A stretch of DNA of 64,000 nt from assembly GCF_017355955.1 (NCBI RefSeq), contig NZ_JAFFID010000001.1, positions 124,001 through 188,000 of the forward strand, given 5' to 3'. The position numbers were made by a program, and so were the translations under genes. Below the pieces are notes generated by a model. The model was not told the origin of the DNA. It did not search any database and saw only the letters and a list, made by a program, of their open reading frames with translations. Of the stretch, positions 36,248 through 44,525 are shown in pieces (position 1 is the stretch's first letter; each line of letters begins with the position of its first letter). The DNA is from Sabulibacter ruber. GTDB lineage: Bacteria > Bacteroidota > Bacteroidia > Cytophagales > Hymenobacteraceae.

Positions 36248-37552
36248 ATGTCTACTATCCCACAGGAAAAAGTACTGGACAATTCTATTCGCCTGCTGTT
36301 GGAAGGGTTTCCCTTTATCCAGAACCGGGTGGAGCGCTTCAAATCCAATATCTTCAAGACCAGGATCATGTTTCAGAACGTGATCTGCATGCACGGGGAA
36401 GAAGCTACCAAGATCTTCTATGACCCCGATAAATTCATGCGCTGGCAGGCCATTCCTAACAGAATTCAGCGCACGCTCATGGGCAAAGACGCCATCCAGA
36501 CCATGGACGGCGAAGGGCACCGGCACCGCAAAGCCATGTTCATGTCGCTCATGACCCCCAGTATGCTATACAAGCTGAACCATTTACTGACCCAGCAATG
36601 GCACGCCTACATTAAGAAGTGGGAGCAGATGGAGGAAGTGGTGCTCTTTGAGGAAAGCCAGGATTTGCTTTGCCGGGTGGCCTGCGCCTGGACCGGAGTT
36701 CCCCTGAAAGAAAAGGAAGTACGCCTCAGGGCCCAGGATTTCGCCGCCATGGTAGATGCCTTTGGCGCGGTAGGGCCCCGGCACTGGCGCGGCAGAAAAG
36801 CCCGTAAGCGCGCCGAGAAATGGATTGGCAAAATCATCAGGAAGATCAGGAAAGGGAAGCTGCAGGTACAGGAAAACTCCCCGGCCCACGTCATCGCCTT
36901 TCACCGCGATGTGGAAGGCGAACTGCTGGACGTGCACATGGCCGCGGTGGAACTGATCAATCTCTTGCGGCCCATTGTGGCCATTGCCTGGTACATCACC
37001 TTTGGGGCTGTGGCGCTGCATGAGCACCCGGTAGCCCGCCAGAAAATCGCCAAGGGCGAGGAAGGCTACGTGGAGCTGTTTGTGCAGGAGGTGCGGCGGT
37101 ATTATCCTTTCGGGCCGTTTTTGGGAAACCGGGTGAAAAACGATTTCCATTGGGGCGGGCACCACTTCAAGAAAGGCACGCTGGTGTTTCTGGATATGTA
37201 CGGCACCATGCATGATCCGCAGATCTGGGAGCACCCTAATGAATTTTACCCTTACCGCTTCCGCAACTGGGACGGCAGCCCTTACAACTTCATCCCGCAG
37301 GGCGGAGGCGACCATTTCACGGGTCACCGTTGCGCCGGCGAGTGGGTGACCATTGAAGCCATGAAAGTCTCTATGGTGTTTCTTTCCCGGTACATGGAGT
37401 ACGAGGTGCCGCCGCAGGATTTAGGTTTCAGCCTGGTACGCATGCCTACGTACCCCAGAAGCAAGTTCATTATGCGCCATGTAAAAGGGACCGAACAGCC
37501 GGTGGAGGCCGATGTCAATGCCTTGTCTAAATGCCCGTTCCATCACGCTTAA
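36248..37552 (+). CDS. CYP152-family cytochrome P450 peroxygenase (fatty-acid hydroxylase-like)
   Basis: 434 residues from the ATG at 36248. Heme ligand C362 lies in GGGDHFTGHRCAGE, the ExxR motif is E281-R284, and R241-P242 in LLRPIVAIAWYITF replaces the usual I-helix acid-alcohol pair. R-P at this point is the hallmark of CYP152 enzymes, which use H2O2 and bind the fatty-acid carboxylate through this arginine. Q84 in DAIQTMDG aligns with the Gln of P450-BSbeta rather than the His of OleT, so hydroxylation is more likely than decarboxylation. No redox partner is needed and none is nearby. The 13 residues upstream of this ATG are open but not family-like. Confidence 0.92.
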   Translation: MSTIPQEKVLDNSIRLLLEGFPFIQNRVERFKSNIFKTRIMFQNVICMHGEEATKIFYDPDKFMRWQAIPNRIQRTLMGKDAIQTMDGEGHRHRKAMFMSLMTPSMLYKLNHLLTQQWHAYIKKWEQMEEVVLFEESQDLLCRVACAWTGVPLKEKEVRLRAQDFAAMVDAFGAVGPRHWRGRKARKRAEKWIGKIIRKIRKGKLQVQENSPAHVIAFHRDVEGELLDVHMAAVELINLLRPIVAIAWYITFGAVALHEHPVARQKIAKGEEGYVELFVQEVRRYYPFGPFLGNRVKNDFHWGGHHFKKGTLVFLDMYGTMHDPQIWEHPNEFYPYRFRNWDGSPYNFIPQGGGDHFTGHRCAGEWVTIEAMKVSMVFLSRYMEYEVPPQDLGFSLVRMPTYPRSKFIMRHVKGTEQPVEADVNALSKCPFHHA

Positions 37553-37608
37553 AAAGCTGAGCCTACCATTTTCTACCCTGTTGTAAGCTACTTTCATAGT
37601 TTTTGTTT

Positions 37609-37644
37609 GTTTCGGGCCTGGTTTCTTGAAATCAGGCCCGAAAC
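37609..37644. repeat. Family hairpin after the P450 gene
   Basis: GTTTCGGGCCTG (37609-37620) and CAGGCCCGAAAC (37633-37644), a 12-bp perfect stem with a GTTTCTTGAAAT loop. Likely terminator of the P450 gene. Confidence 0.65.
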
Positions 37645-37778
37645 GTTTTCTGGCCAGGCCGCTCAACTGCGTAAGCTGAAAAATTATCAGGAGGCATAGG
37701 GTAAAAGGCCTAAATGAATGTCAGTTAAGAAGAAAAGACATCAGAATTATAAAACAAAGTATTCACTCTCCTGTATAT

Positions 37779-37799
37779 TGAGGTCAGATTTAGACCTCA
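37779..37799 (+). promoter_or_regulatory. Inverted repeat upstream of the DUF4920 gene
   Basis: TGAGGTC-N7-GACCTCA, 30 nt before the ATG. It could be an operator or a 5' UTR hairpin; no T-run follows. Confidence 0.4.
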
Positions 37800-37828
37800 T
37801 GTTTCATTACGATTGTTAAACCAACTCT

Positions 37829-38302
37829 ATGAAAATTTTTGCAGTTCTGGCAGTGGTAGTAGCCACTAGTACCGTTGCTTTCGCTCAAAACACAATCCCC
37901 TCTGCCAAGCCTGGCGCCACCTACGGTAAGAAAGTAACCGCCCAAAAAGCGGTTCAGTTACCGGCTCTCACCAAAAAGCTAAGTGCAGATTCTGCCTTTT
38001 CCGGCAAAATTGAAGGAAAAGTGGTAGAGGTCTGCAAAAAGAAGGGCTGCTTCATGAAACTGGCCCGGGAGAATGGCGACCCCATTATGGTTAAATTCAC
38101 CGATTACGCCTTTTTCATGCCCCAGGATATTGTAGGGAAAACAGTGGTGGTGGAAGGTACTGCTAAGGTGAAAGAAACATCGGTGGAGCGGCTGCAGCAC
38201 TTCGCCGAAGACGCCGGTAAAAGCAAAGAGGAAATTGCCAAGATCACCCAGCCCAAAAGAGACATTGAGATAGTGGCCGATGGCGTGCTGGTAGTGAAGT
38301 AA
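37829..38302 (+). CDS. DUF4920 domain exported protein
   Basis: 157 residues with a signal peptide (MKIFAVLAVVVATSTVAFAQ). The remainder is the DUF4920 domain, with the conserved stretch GKVVEVCKKKGCFMKLARENGDPIMVKFTDYAFFMP. Two cysteines in CKKKGC could bind a metal, but this is not established. A family-typical KETSVERLQHFAEDAGKSKEEI helix lies at about 112-133. The function is unknown. The membrane-protein gene follows 61 nt downstream. Confidence 0.8.
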   Translation: MKIFAVLAVVVATSTVAFAQNTIPSAKPGATYGKKVTAQKAVQLPALTKKLSADSAFSGKIEGKVVEVCKKKGCFMKLARENGDPIMVKFTDYAFFMPQDIVGKTVVVEGTAKVKETSVERLQHFAEDAGKSKEEIAKITQPKRDIEIVADGVLVVK

Positions 38303-38363
38303 GTGCCCAGGGGTGCTGGCAAGTGTTCTGTGGAGATGAAATGTCCTTATTATTTCTATCTAT

Positions 38364-38999
38364 ATGCAAGCACAGAATTTTAAATTGTTGAGGGTAATTC
38401 CGGTTACCGCTATGTTGGGAGGAGCACTTCTGGCAATCCATTACTTTCTTCACCTGGCCTTTGGCCTGCAAACCGGCAAAATCCTGTGGGATGCCATGGG
38501 TAGTCCGCTGGGGCGCATTGACGGACCGGTCTTCACGGCCTCTTTCGCCACCATAGACCTTACGCTGATTGCGATAGCCATGGCCTATTACCGGCAACTG
38601 AATGCCATCAAATTCGGGGTCCTATTCTTTGGGGTAGTGGCGTTCCTGTGCGCCATGACCGGGTTTGTAGCCATTCTGATTGGGAACATGGTGCCGTACG
38701 TGATGCCGGTGGCCTGCCTTTCTATGTTTATCAGTGCCATTCTGTTGAGTGTGGCTACCCTGCGGGCGCGACTTTTGCCGATGTGGGTGCGGTTAGGCTT
38801 TCTGGCCTTTGGGCTGTTTACGGCTCCGTTGGGGTTTGCCTTGCCCAAACTGAAACCCTTGCTACCCGAGTACGCCTTGTTTGAGATGCACTTCATGTTT
38901 CCGGCCATCCTTTGGGTGTGCATGGGAGTAGCTATGGCACAGTACTTCCGGAAAGAAACCTCCACAGTAGAAGCTCTTAAGGTTTTGGCAGCGCAGTAG
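38364..38999 (+). CDS. Hypothetical multi-pass membrane protein
   Basis: 211 residues with about six or seven hydrophobic segments, beginning near residue 12 and ending near 195. It has short charged loops and a KETSTVEALKV tail. I do not recognise a family. It is downstream of DUF4920 and upstream of the large hairpin at 39126, so the two genes may form one transcript. Confidence 0.7.
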   Translation: MQAQNFKLLRVIPVTAMLGGALLAIHYFLHLAFGLQTGKILWDAMGSPLGRIDGPVFTASFATIDLTLIAIAMAYYRQLNAIKFGVLFFGVVAFLCAMTGFVAILIGNMVPYVMPVACLSMFISAILLSVATLRARLLPMWVRLGFLAFGLFTAPLGFALPKLKPLLPEYALFEMHFMFPAILWVCMGVAMAQYFRKETSTVEALKVLAAQ

Positions 39000-39125
39000 G
39001 TTGGTTCCTTCACATCAGGCGTCTGATAGTGTATTCAATTGCCTTGATGAGGCTCCTTTTACCCCAGCATACTATGGCTGAGTGAAAACAATTCAGCTAA
39101 TTCATTTCAAGAAGCACTTTAAGAG

Positions 39126-39175
39126 AAACCCCGTTTACCGCCTGTTTTCTGGAATTCAGCCGGTAAACGGGGTTT
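39126..39175. terminator. Large family hairpin between convergent genes
   Basis: AAACCCCGTTTACCG (39126-39140) and CGGTAAACGGGGTTT (39161-39175), a 15-bp perfect stem, with the family centre TGTTTTCTGGAATTCA. It can terminate both the membrane-protein gene and addB. Confidence 0.7.
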
Positions 39176-39178
39176 TGC

Positions 39179-42094
39179 TTAACCTCTGGCGCAAATACTC
39201 TTGTAAGGACAGTACTGGCAGGTTTCCAGATCATTCGTTTTCCGGATGGGTTCCTCGGGGTTGAGCATGTGCAGCACCAGGTCTTTCAAAAGCCGTTCAG
39301 AGGTTTTGGTGAAATCGGCGGGTTGGCCATCTGCCTCCACGAAGGGGAGCTCTGAGGTAAGCACGCCGGCCCCCAGGTTGCGGAACGAGATAATGCCCGC
39401 CTCAAAATCATACATGGCTTTGGGCAGGTTGAGCACCTTACTTTCCAGCAGACTGCCTTTCTGAATCTCCTTGGCCAGGATGTAGCGGTACATCCAGAGC
39501 TGGCGCACTTTGTCCAGGTGACGGTCGTGCAGGAGGGTGGTTTCCAGTTCCTCGGGGTTCACCTTCAGGTGGCGGGCTTCTACTTTACCAGTTTTGTAGT
39601 CGATCACGCGCAGGGTTCGGCCGCTCAGGTCTATGCGGTCAGCTTTACCGGCGATGCGCACGGGCACCTTTTCGCCGGAGGGCAGCTTCACGTCCAAGTC
39701 GGTGAGCAGCGTTTCCTCCAGTTGCAGAATGTACAGCGGCAGTTCCTCTGAGGTGAGCAGGCTCTCCAGGTAGCGGGTGAGCAGTTGCACCGCCACTTTG
39801 TAGAGGATCAGGTTCATGCCTTGCTCCGGCAAGTTGCCCAGGGTGCCGCGCTTGAACTCCTGCTGCACTTTCTGCGGCAGACCGGCGAGCATCTTCTCTA
39901 CATCATGTTTCTCAATGGGCCGACCTTCCTCGGCGAACGGCTTGAAATAGTCTTCCAGCACCTGGTGTACAATGGTCCCGAAGGTATCGGCGCCCACGGT
40001 TTCGTCTATCTCGTCTACTTCCTCCAGCTTGGCAATGCGGCTGAAGTAATATTGCAGGGTGCAGTTTACGTACTGGTTCAGGTGCGAAGGGTACAGACCG
40101 CGCCGCAGCTGCTCCTTGATTTTGCCCAGCACCTCCTCGTCTTTCTGGATGATGATGTCGGGCTCGTACTCCTTGGTGTCCAATTGCTCCACCACCGCCG
40201 TGAGTTCCCGGAACCTGAGGTTGGGGTTGCGCATGGCCAAATCATGCTGAATCTGCAGGATAAAGCGGCTTTTCTCCCCTGACCCGTAGGTGTCTGATGG
40301 CAGCACGTACAGCAGGTTCACGCGTTTGGCCCGCTGCAACAAACGGTAGAAGTAGTAAGAGGTAATGCTCTCTTGTTCAGCGTAGGTAGGCAAGCCAAAG
40401 GTGCGCAGCACATCATACGGGAACATGGAGTGCTGCTTCTTGGGCTGGGGTAGCACGTTTTCGTTTACGCTCAGGATGATGAGATTCTCGAAGTCAAGAG
40501 CGCGGGTCTCCAGCATCCCCATCACCTGCGTGGGAGAGATCGGCTCCCCGCTGAACGGTAGCTTGGTATTGCCTATCTGCTCGTACAGGAACTTCTTGAA
40601 ACTCCGCACCGAGATCTTGTGCTCCCGGCAATCGAACAAAGTGTCCAGCCGCTTAACAATGGTGTAGAGGATGTAGAGGTACTCGGTTTCAATGGGATTT
40701 TCAGATTCTACCCGGTAAATGCGGCCCAGGGCATCTACCAGCTGGTAGAGCGTGTCAATGAGATCAGTGCAGTCGTTCCAGGTACGGAAGAGCGTGATGA
40801 ACATAGGATGCTCCCGGCCCAGCTGGATGATCTCCTCGGCGGTGAGCAACACGCTGTTGCGGGCCACCATCTCGTCCAGTACGTGCTGAAACAGGTCCAG
40901 GTCGGCCTCGCGTTCGGCGATGTCGTTCAGGTACTGCTCGTAGCGGCGCAGAAAGGGGTGTTGCAGCAATTTGGTGACCGCCAGGTGATGGTAACGGTTC
41001 ACTTTGTACCCGGTGTCGGTGGGTTGCACCACGCCCGTGAGGTGCACCTCAAATAGCAGATCAATGAGGTTGAACAGGGGAGTGCCCTTAAACGACAGAC
41101 CCATGGTCACGTTGTAATCTGATACCTCGTCTGAGATGGAGTGCAGCACGGGCAGGAGCAGGGTCTCATCGGGGAGTACAATGGCAATCTCCGCAGCAGG
41201 GTCTTTTTGCCGGATTTCACGCAACAGCTGACCGGCAATCTTGCCCTGCATGCTGGCGTTGGCCACGCCAATAGCGTTGACCTCCTTTTCAGAAGTAAGC
41301 AGCAGGTTCTGTTGCCAGTTCCACTCAGGTAGGGGCCACTTGGCTTTGTACCGTTTTAGGAAGTGCCCGGCGCGCTTGTCAGAATCAGAGGCCATGTAAT
41401 AGTCATCGGAGTCAAAGAACACCTCGGCTTTGCCGGCCTCCAGCAAGGTCTGGATGATCTTCTGCTCGGCCCGGGACAAGGCGTTCAACCCGATGAAAAT
41501 GTATTTATAACAACCTTCCTCGCTTCTAGCAATGTCTTTGATGCGGTCAGCTACCATCCTGAAGGCCATCCCTGTATACGCCTGATGGTTTTTCTTCAGT
41601 TTCTTCTGCAGGGCGTGGTAGGTGCGTTCCAGGTTGGCCCAGAGCTGGAAGTACTGCTTCACGTTGGGCGTGGGCACGCTGCTGCCGGGTTTGGCAGGGT
41701 CCCAGCGCTCCAGGGCCTTGGCTTCGCTCACGTAGTCAAACACCTCGTGGGCGTTCACCAACTCCATGTCCATGCGGCTGAAATCTTCCAGCAACGTGGC
41801 GCTCCAGCCTACAAAATGGTCAAAATCCAGGTGCGGATCATACTGCAGCATGAGGTCATACAGATCCAGTTGCAGGTGCAGCGGCTCCAACACCTCCACG
41901 CTGGCCATGTTGCAGACAAAGTCCTCCATGGAGTAAATCTGCGGCGACCAGATACCCGTAGGCGCCACCTGGGCCAGGGCATTCTTGAAATACAAAGTAG
42001 CCCGGCGGGTTGGTAGCACTATGCACAGATCGCTCAGGCGCTCAGCGTAGGTTTGGTAGATATGTTCAGCGGTTTGCCGAAGAAAGGATTGCAT
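39179..42094 (-). CDS. addB: AddB-like PD-(D/E)XK nuclease with Fe-S cysteines
   Basis: 971 residues. The N-terminal half resembles an inactivated SF1 helicase without Walker A, as in AddB. The nuclease core near 840-870 reads RIAGKADRIDLSGRTLRVIDYKTGK, with D and K of the PD-(D/E)xK motif. A terminal CQYCPYKSIC (C959, C962, C968), with an upstream Cys in YVNCTLQYYFS, fits the AddB 4Fe-4S staple. It is the partner expected for the AddA-like protein at 50.0-53.4 kb in double-strand-break resection. The two genes are about 8 kb apart with unrelated genes between, which is unusual for addAB. Confidence 0.82.
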   Translation of the reverse strand: MQSFLRQTAEHIYQTYAERLSDLCIVLPTRRATLYFKNALAQVAPTGIWSPQIYSMEDFVCNMASVEVLEPLHLQLDLYDLMLQYDPHLDFDHFVGWSATLLEDFSRMDMELVNAHEVFDYVSEAKALERWDPAKPGSSVPTPNVKQYFQLWANLERTYHALQKKLKKNHQAYTGMAFRMVADRIKDIARSEEGCYKYIFIGLNALSRAEQKIIQTLLEAGKAEVFFDSDDYYMASDSDKRAGHFLKRYKAKWPLPEWNWQQNLLLTSEKEVNAIGVANASMQGKIAGQLLREIRQKDPAAEIAIVLPDETLLLPVLHSISDEVSDYNVTMGLSFKGTPLFNLIDLLFEVHLTGVVQPTDTGYKVNRYHHLAVTKLLQHPFLRRYEQYLNDIAEREADLDLFQHVLDEMVARNSVLLTAEEIIQLGREHPMFITLFRTWNDCTDLIDTLYQLVDALGRIYRVESENPIETEYLYILYTIVKRLDTLFDCREHKISVRSFKKFLYEQIGNTKLPFSGEPISPTQVMGMLETRALDFENLIILSVNENVLPQPKKQHSMFPYDVLRTFGLPTYAEQESITSYYFYRLLQRAKRVNLLYVLPSDTYGSGEKSRFILQIQHDLAMRNPNLRFRELTAVVEQLDTKEYEPDIIIQKDEEVLGKIKEQLRRGLYPSHLNQYVNCTLQYYFSRIAKLEEVDEIDETVGADTFGTIVHQVLEDYFKPFAEEGRPIEKHDVEKMLAGLPQKVQQEFKRGTLGNLPEQGMNLILYKVAVQLLTRYLESLLTSEELPLYILQLEETLLTDLDVKLPSGEKVPVRIAGKADRIDLSGRTLRVIDYKTGKVEARHLKVNPEELETTLLHDRHLDKVRQLWMYRYILAKEIQKGSLLESKVLNLPKAMYDFEAGIISFRNLGAGVLTSELPFVEADGQPADFTKTSERLLKDLVLHMLNPEEPIRKTNDLETCQYCPYKSICARG

Positions 42095-42137
42095 GATTCA
42101 GGGTCAAGTAGCGCGAAAAAGAATAGCAAGATACTAC

Positions 42138-42173
42138 GTTTTGGGGCTGTTTTCAGGAAAAGGAGCCTAAAAC
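42138..42173. repeat. Family hairpin between addB and the first phosphatase gene
   Basis: GTTTTGGGGC ... GCCTAAAAC around TGTTTTCAGGAAAAGGA; arms pair with one bulge and one mismatch. Confidence 0.5.
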
Positions 42174-42271
42174 TGCTGTAAAGGCTGTTTAAGCAGATGT
42201 TTTTCTGTGTAATGCGTTGGTAATAATCTTTTTACAACCGTAATAAGAAATTTTAACTTCAGGTGGGGATT

Positions 42272-42943
42272 ATGAGCCGGTACGCTATTTCAGATATTCA
42301 TGGATGCTGTAAAACCTTTCGGTTTATGGTAGAGAAAGAGATAAAACTGGAACCTTCAGACACCTTGTATCTGCTGGGCGACTACATTGACCGCGGCCCC
42401 GATTCCAAAGGCGTGCTGGACTTTATCATGGAACTGCGGGAGAAGGGCTTTCAGGTGCATACCCTTTGCGGCAACCACGAGGACCTGATGCTGCACGCCC
42501 GTGATAACTCAGCCTACAACATGAACTGGCTTCTGAACGGCGGCAAAGCCACGCTCAAGAGTTTTGGGGTGGAAAATCTGTTTGGGATCCCGGTCAAGTA
42601 CTGGACCTTTCTGGAGGACCTGAAATGGTATTTTGCGTTGGACGATTACCTGCTGGTGCATGCCGGTTTCAATTTTGCGGCCCCAGATCCATTTGCTGAC
42701 AGGGAGTCTATGCTCTGGATCAGGGATTTTGAGGTAGATAAAACCGTGCTGGGAACCCGAAGAATTGTGCACGGCCATACGCCCATTCCTCTGGGCCAGA
42801 TCGGGTTCTTTCTGGAAGACCCGGTTTCCTCTGTCATCAACATTGACGGGGGCTGCGTTTTCACCCAGCAGTTAGGATACCTGACCGCCCTGAACCTGGA
42901 CACCTTTGAACTGCATGCTTTACGGAACAGAGAAGACTACTAA
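42272..42943 (+). CDS. PPP-family serine/threonine protein phosphatase, tandem copy 1
   Basis: 223 residues from the ATG at 42272. All PPP metal and phosphate motifs are present: ISDIHGC (D8, H10), LGDYIDRGPDS, CGNHED, LVHAGFNFA and VHGHTP. This is the compact bacterial PrpA/ApaH-like form. Such enzymes dephosphorylate Ser/Thr phosphoproteins or dinucleotide polyphosphates; the substrate is not known. It is the first of three tandem paralogues that all start MSRYAISDIHGC and end in a LGYLTALNLDT segment. The second copy begins 29 nt after its stop. Confidence 0.88.
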   Translation: MSRYAISDIHGCCKTFRFMVEKEIKLEPSDTLYLLGDYIDRGPDSKGVLDFIMELREKGFQVHTLCGNHEDLMLHARDNSAYNMNWLLNGGKATLKSFGVENLFGIPVKYWTFLEDLKWYFALDDYLLVHAGFNFAAPDPFADRESMLWIRDFEVDKTVLGTRRIVHGHTPIPLGQIGFFLEDPVSSVINIDGGCVFTQQLGYLTALNLDTFELHALRNREDY

Positions 42944-42972
42944 ACCGCCACTAAACGATATAATTATTTCCC

Positions 42973-43638
42973 ATGAGCCGCTACGCCATCTCAGATATTC
43001 ACGGGTGCCTTAAAACTTTCCGGCATATGGTGGAGGAGGTAATCCGTTTGCAGCCCGATGACGAACTGTACCTGCTGGGCGACTACATAGACCGTGGGCC
43101 CGACTCTAAAGGAGTGTTGGATTTCATCCTGGATTTAAGACAAAGAGGTTTTAACCTTAGGGCGCTGTACGGCAACCATGAAGACATGCTCATGGCCGCG
43201 AAAGCCGATCCTGAAAGTCTTATCCTATGGCTTGTGAACGGAGGCGATGCCGCCCTGGAGAGTTTCAAGGCGGCAGACCTAGACCAGATTGAAGATAAGT
43301 ACTGGGAGTTCATCAGTGAACTGGAGTTCTACATTGAACTGGAAGACTACATTCTGGTACACGCCGGGTTTAACTTCGCCGCCCCAGATCCCTTCACTGA
43401 CACTGAAAGCATGATCTGGATCAGAGACTTTGACCTTGACGAAAGCGTTTTAGGCAACCGGAGCCTGGTGCACGGGCATACGCCTACGCCCCTGGATGAA
43501 ATCTACAGCTCGCTCCAAGGGGAAGGAATAAAAGACATTAACATTGATGGAGGTTGTGTTTTCAAACAGCGGTTAGGGTACCTCACCGCTCTTAACCTAG
43601 ATACCCTGGAACTGCACACCCTCCGGAACATGGAGTAG
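42973..43638 (+). CDS. PPP-family serine/threonine protein phosphatase, tandem copy 2
   Basis: 221 residues, same motif set intact (DIHGC, GDYIDRGPDS, YGNHED, VHAGFN, VHGHTP). It differs from copy 1 mainly in the central region (about 80-115), which is more acidic (ADPESLILWLVNGGDAALESFKAAD), and in the loop after HGHTP. Divergence of those surface parts suggests different partners. It is probably co-transcribed with copy 1. A family hairpin lies 33 nt downstream. Confidence 0.88.
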   Translation: MSRYAISDIHGCLKTFRHMVEEVIRLQPDDELYLLGDYIDRGPDSKGVLDFILDLRQRGFNLRALYGNHEDMLMAAKADPESLILWLVNGGDAALESFKAADLDQIEDKYWEFISELEFYIELEDYILVHAGFNFAAPDPFTDTESMIWIRDFDLDESVLGNRSLVHGHTPTPLDEIYSSLQGEGIKDINIDGGCVFKQRLGYLTALNLDTLELHTLRNME

Positions 43639-43670
43639 CAGCTTTCTTGAAATACTTCTGCAAACTAACC

Positions 43671-43710
43671 TTGGGGTTGATTTTAGGCTGTTTTTCAGAA
43701 ATCACCCCAA
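43671..43710. repeat. Family hairpin between phosphatase copies 2 and 3
   Basis: TTGGGGT-(T)-GATTT and AAATC-ACCCCAA form a 12-bp stem with one bulged T. The loop holds the family centre TGTTTTTCAG. Confidence 0.55.
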
Positions 43711-43809
43711 AAATGGTAGGAGAAAAAAGAGAATCAATTAACTTCCATCAGCTATTCAGATCCATATTCACCCAAGCCGTATAAGGCGCTTTTAAGCTAA
43801 GATCCATAC

Positions 43810-44475
43810 ATGAGTCGCTACGCCATTTCAGACATTCACGGGTGCCTTAAAACCTTCAGATACATGGTAGAAGAGGTAATCAAGCTAAAGTACCGCGACA
43901 GGCTTTACCTGCTGGGCGATTATATTGACCGGGGCCCCGATTCTAAAGGCGTGCTGGACTACATCATGAAACTTAAGAAAGACAGTTACCGGGTGTATAC
44001 CCTGTGCGGAAACCATGAGGACATGATGATGAAGGCCCGAGACAACTCTATTTACCATACTTCCTGGATGTTCAACGGAGGCAAAGAAGCCCTCAAAAGC
44101 TTTAGGGCAGAGACCATCAAAGACGTGCGGTTCACTTACTGGGACTTTATGGAAGAACTGGAGCCCTTTATAGAACTGGACGATTACCTGCTGGTGCACG
44201 CCGGCTTTAACTTTGCCGCCCCAGACCCGGCCGCAGATAGGCACACGCTTATGTGGTCGCGCACGTTTGAAGTTGACAAGAGCAAGTTGGGGAGGCGCAA
44301 GATTGTGCACGGGCATACCCCCATTCCGCTGGAGCGCATGAGGGCTGCCATCAAAGACCCTACTGCCTTGGTGATCAACATTGACGGCGGTTGCGTCTTC
44401 AAGGATAAGTTTGGTTACCTCACCGCTTTGAATCTAGACACCCTGGAGTTGCATACCGTCAAGTACATGGAGTAG
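43810..44475 (+). CDS. PPP-family serine/threonine protein phosphatase, tandem copy 3
   Basis: 221 residues with the same intact motifs (DIHGC, GDYIDRGPDS, CGNHED, VHAGFN, VHGHTP). The middle segment resembles copy 1 more than copy 2 (MMKARDNSIYHTSWMFNGGKEALKSF). It is separated from copy 2 by 171 nt that include a hairpin, so it may have its own promoter. A terminator at 44486 follows. Confidence 0.88.
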   Translation: MSRYAISDIHGCLKTFRYMVEEVIKLKYRDRLYLLGDYIDRGPDSKGVLDYIMKLKKDSYRVYTLCGNHEDMMMKARDNSIYHTSWMFNGGKEALKSFRAETIKDVRFTYWDFMEELEPFIELDDYLLVHAGFNFAAPDPAADRHTLMWSRTFEVDKSKLGRRKIVHGHTPIPLERMRAAIKDPTALVINIDGGCVFKDKFGYLTALNLDTLELHTVKYME

Positions 44476-44485
44476 CAACAGCCAC

Positions 44486-44519
44486 AAAAAAGCCCCAGAA
44501 TTACTTCTGAGGCTTTTTT
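44486..44519. terminator. Bidirectional terminator between phosphatase 3 and mqo
   Basis: AAAAAAGCC-C-CAGAA pairs with TTCTG-A-GGCTTTTTT with one mismatch; a T-run on both strands. Confidence 0.75.
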
Positions 44520-44525
44520 TATAGG

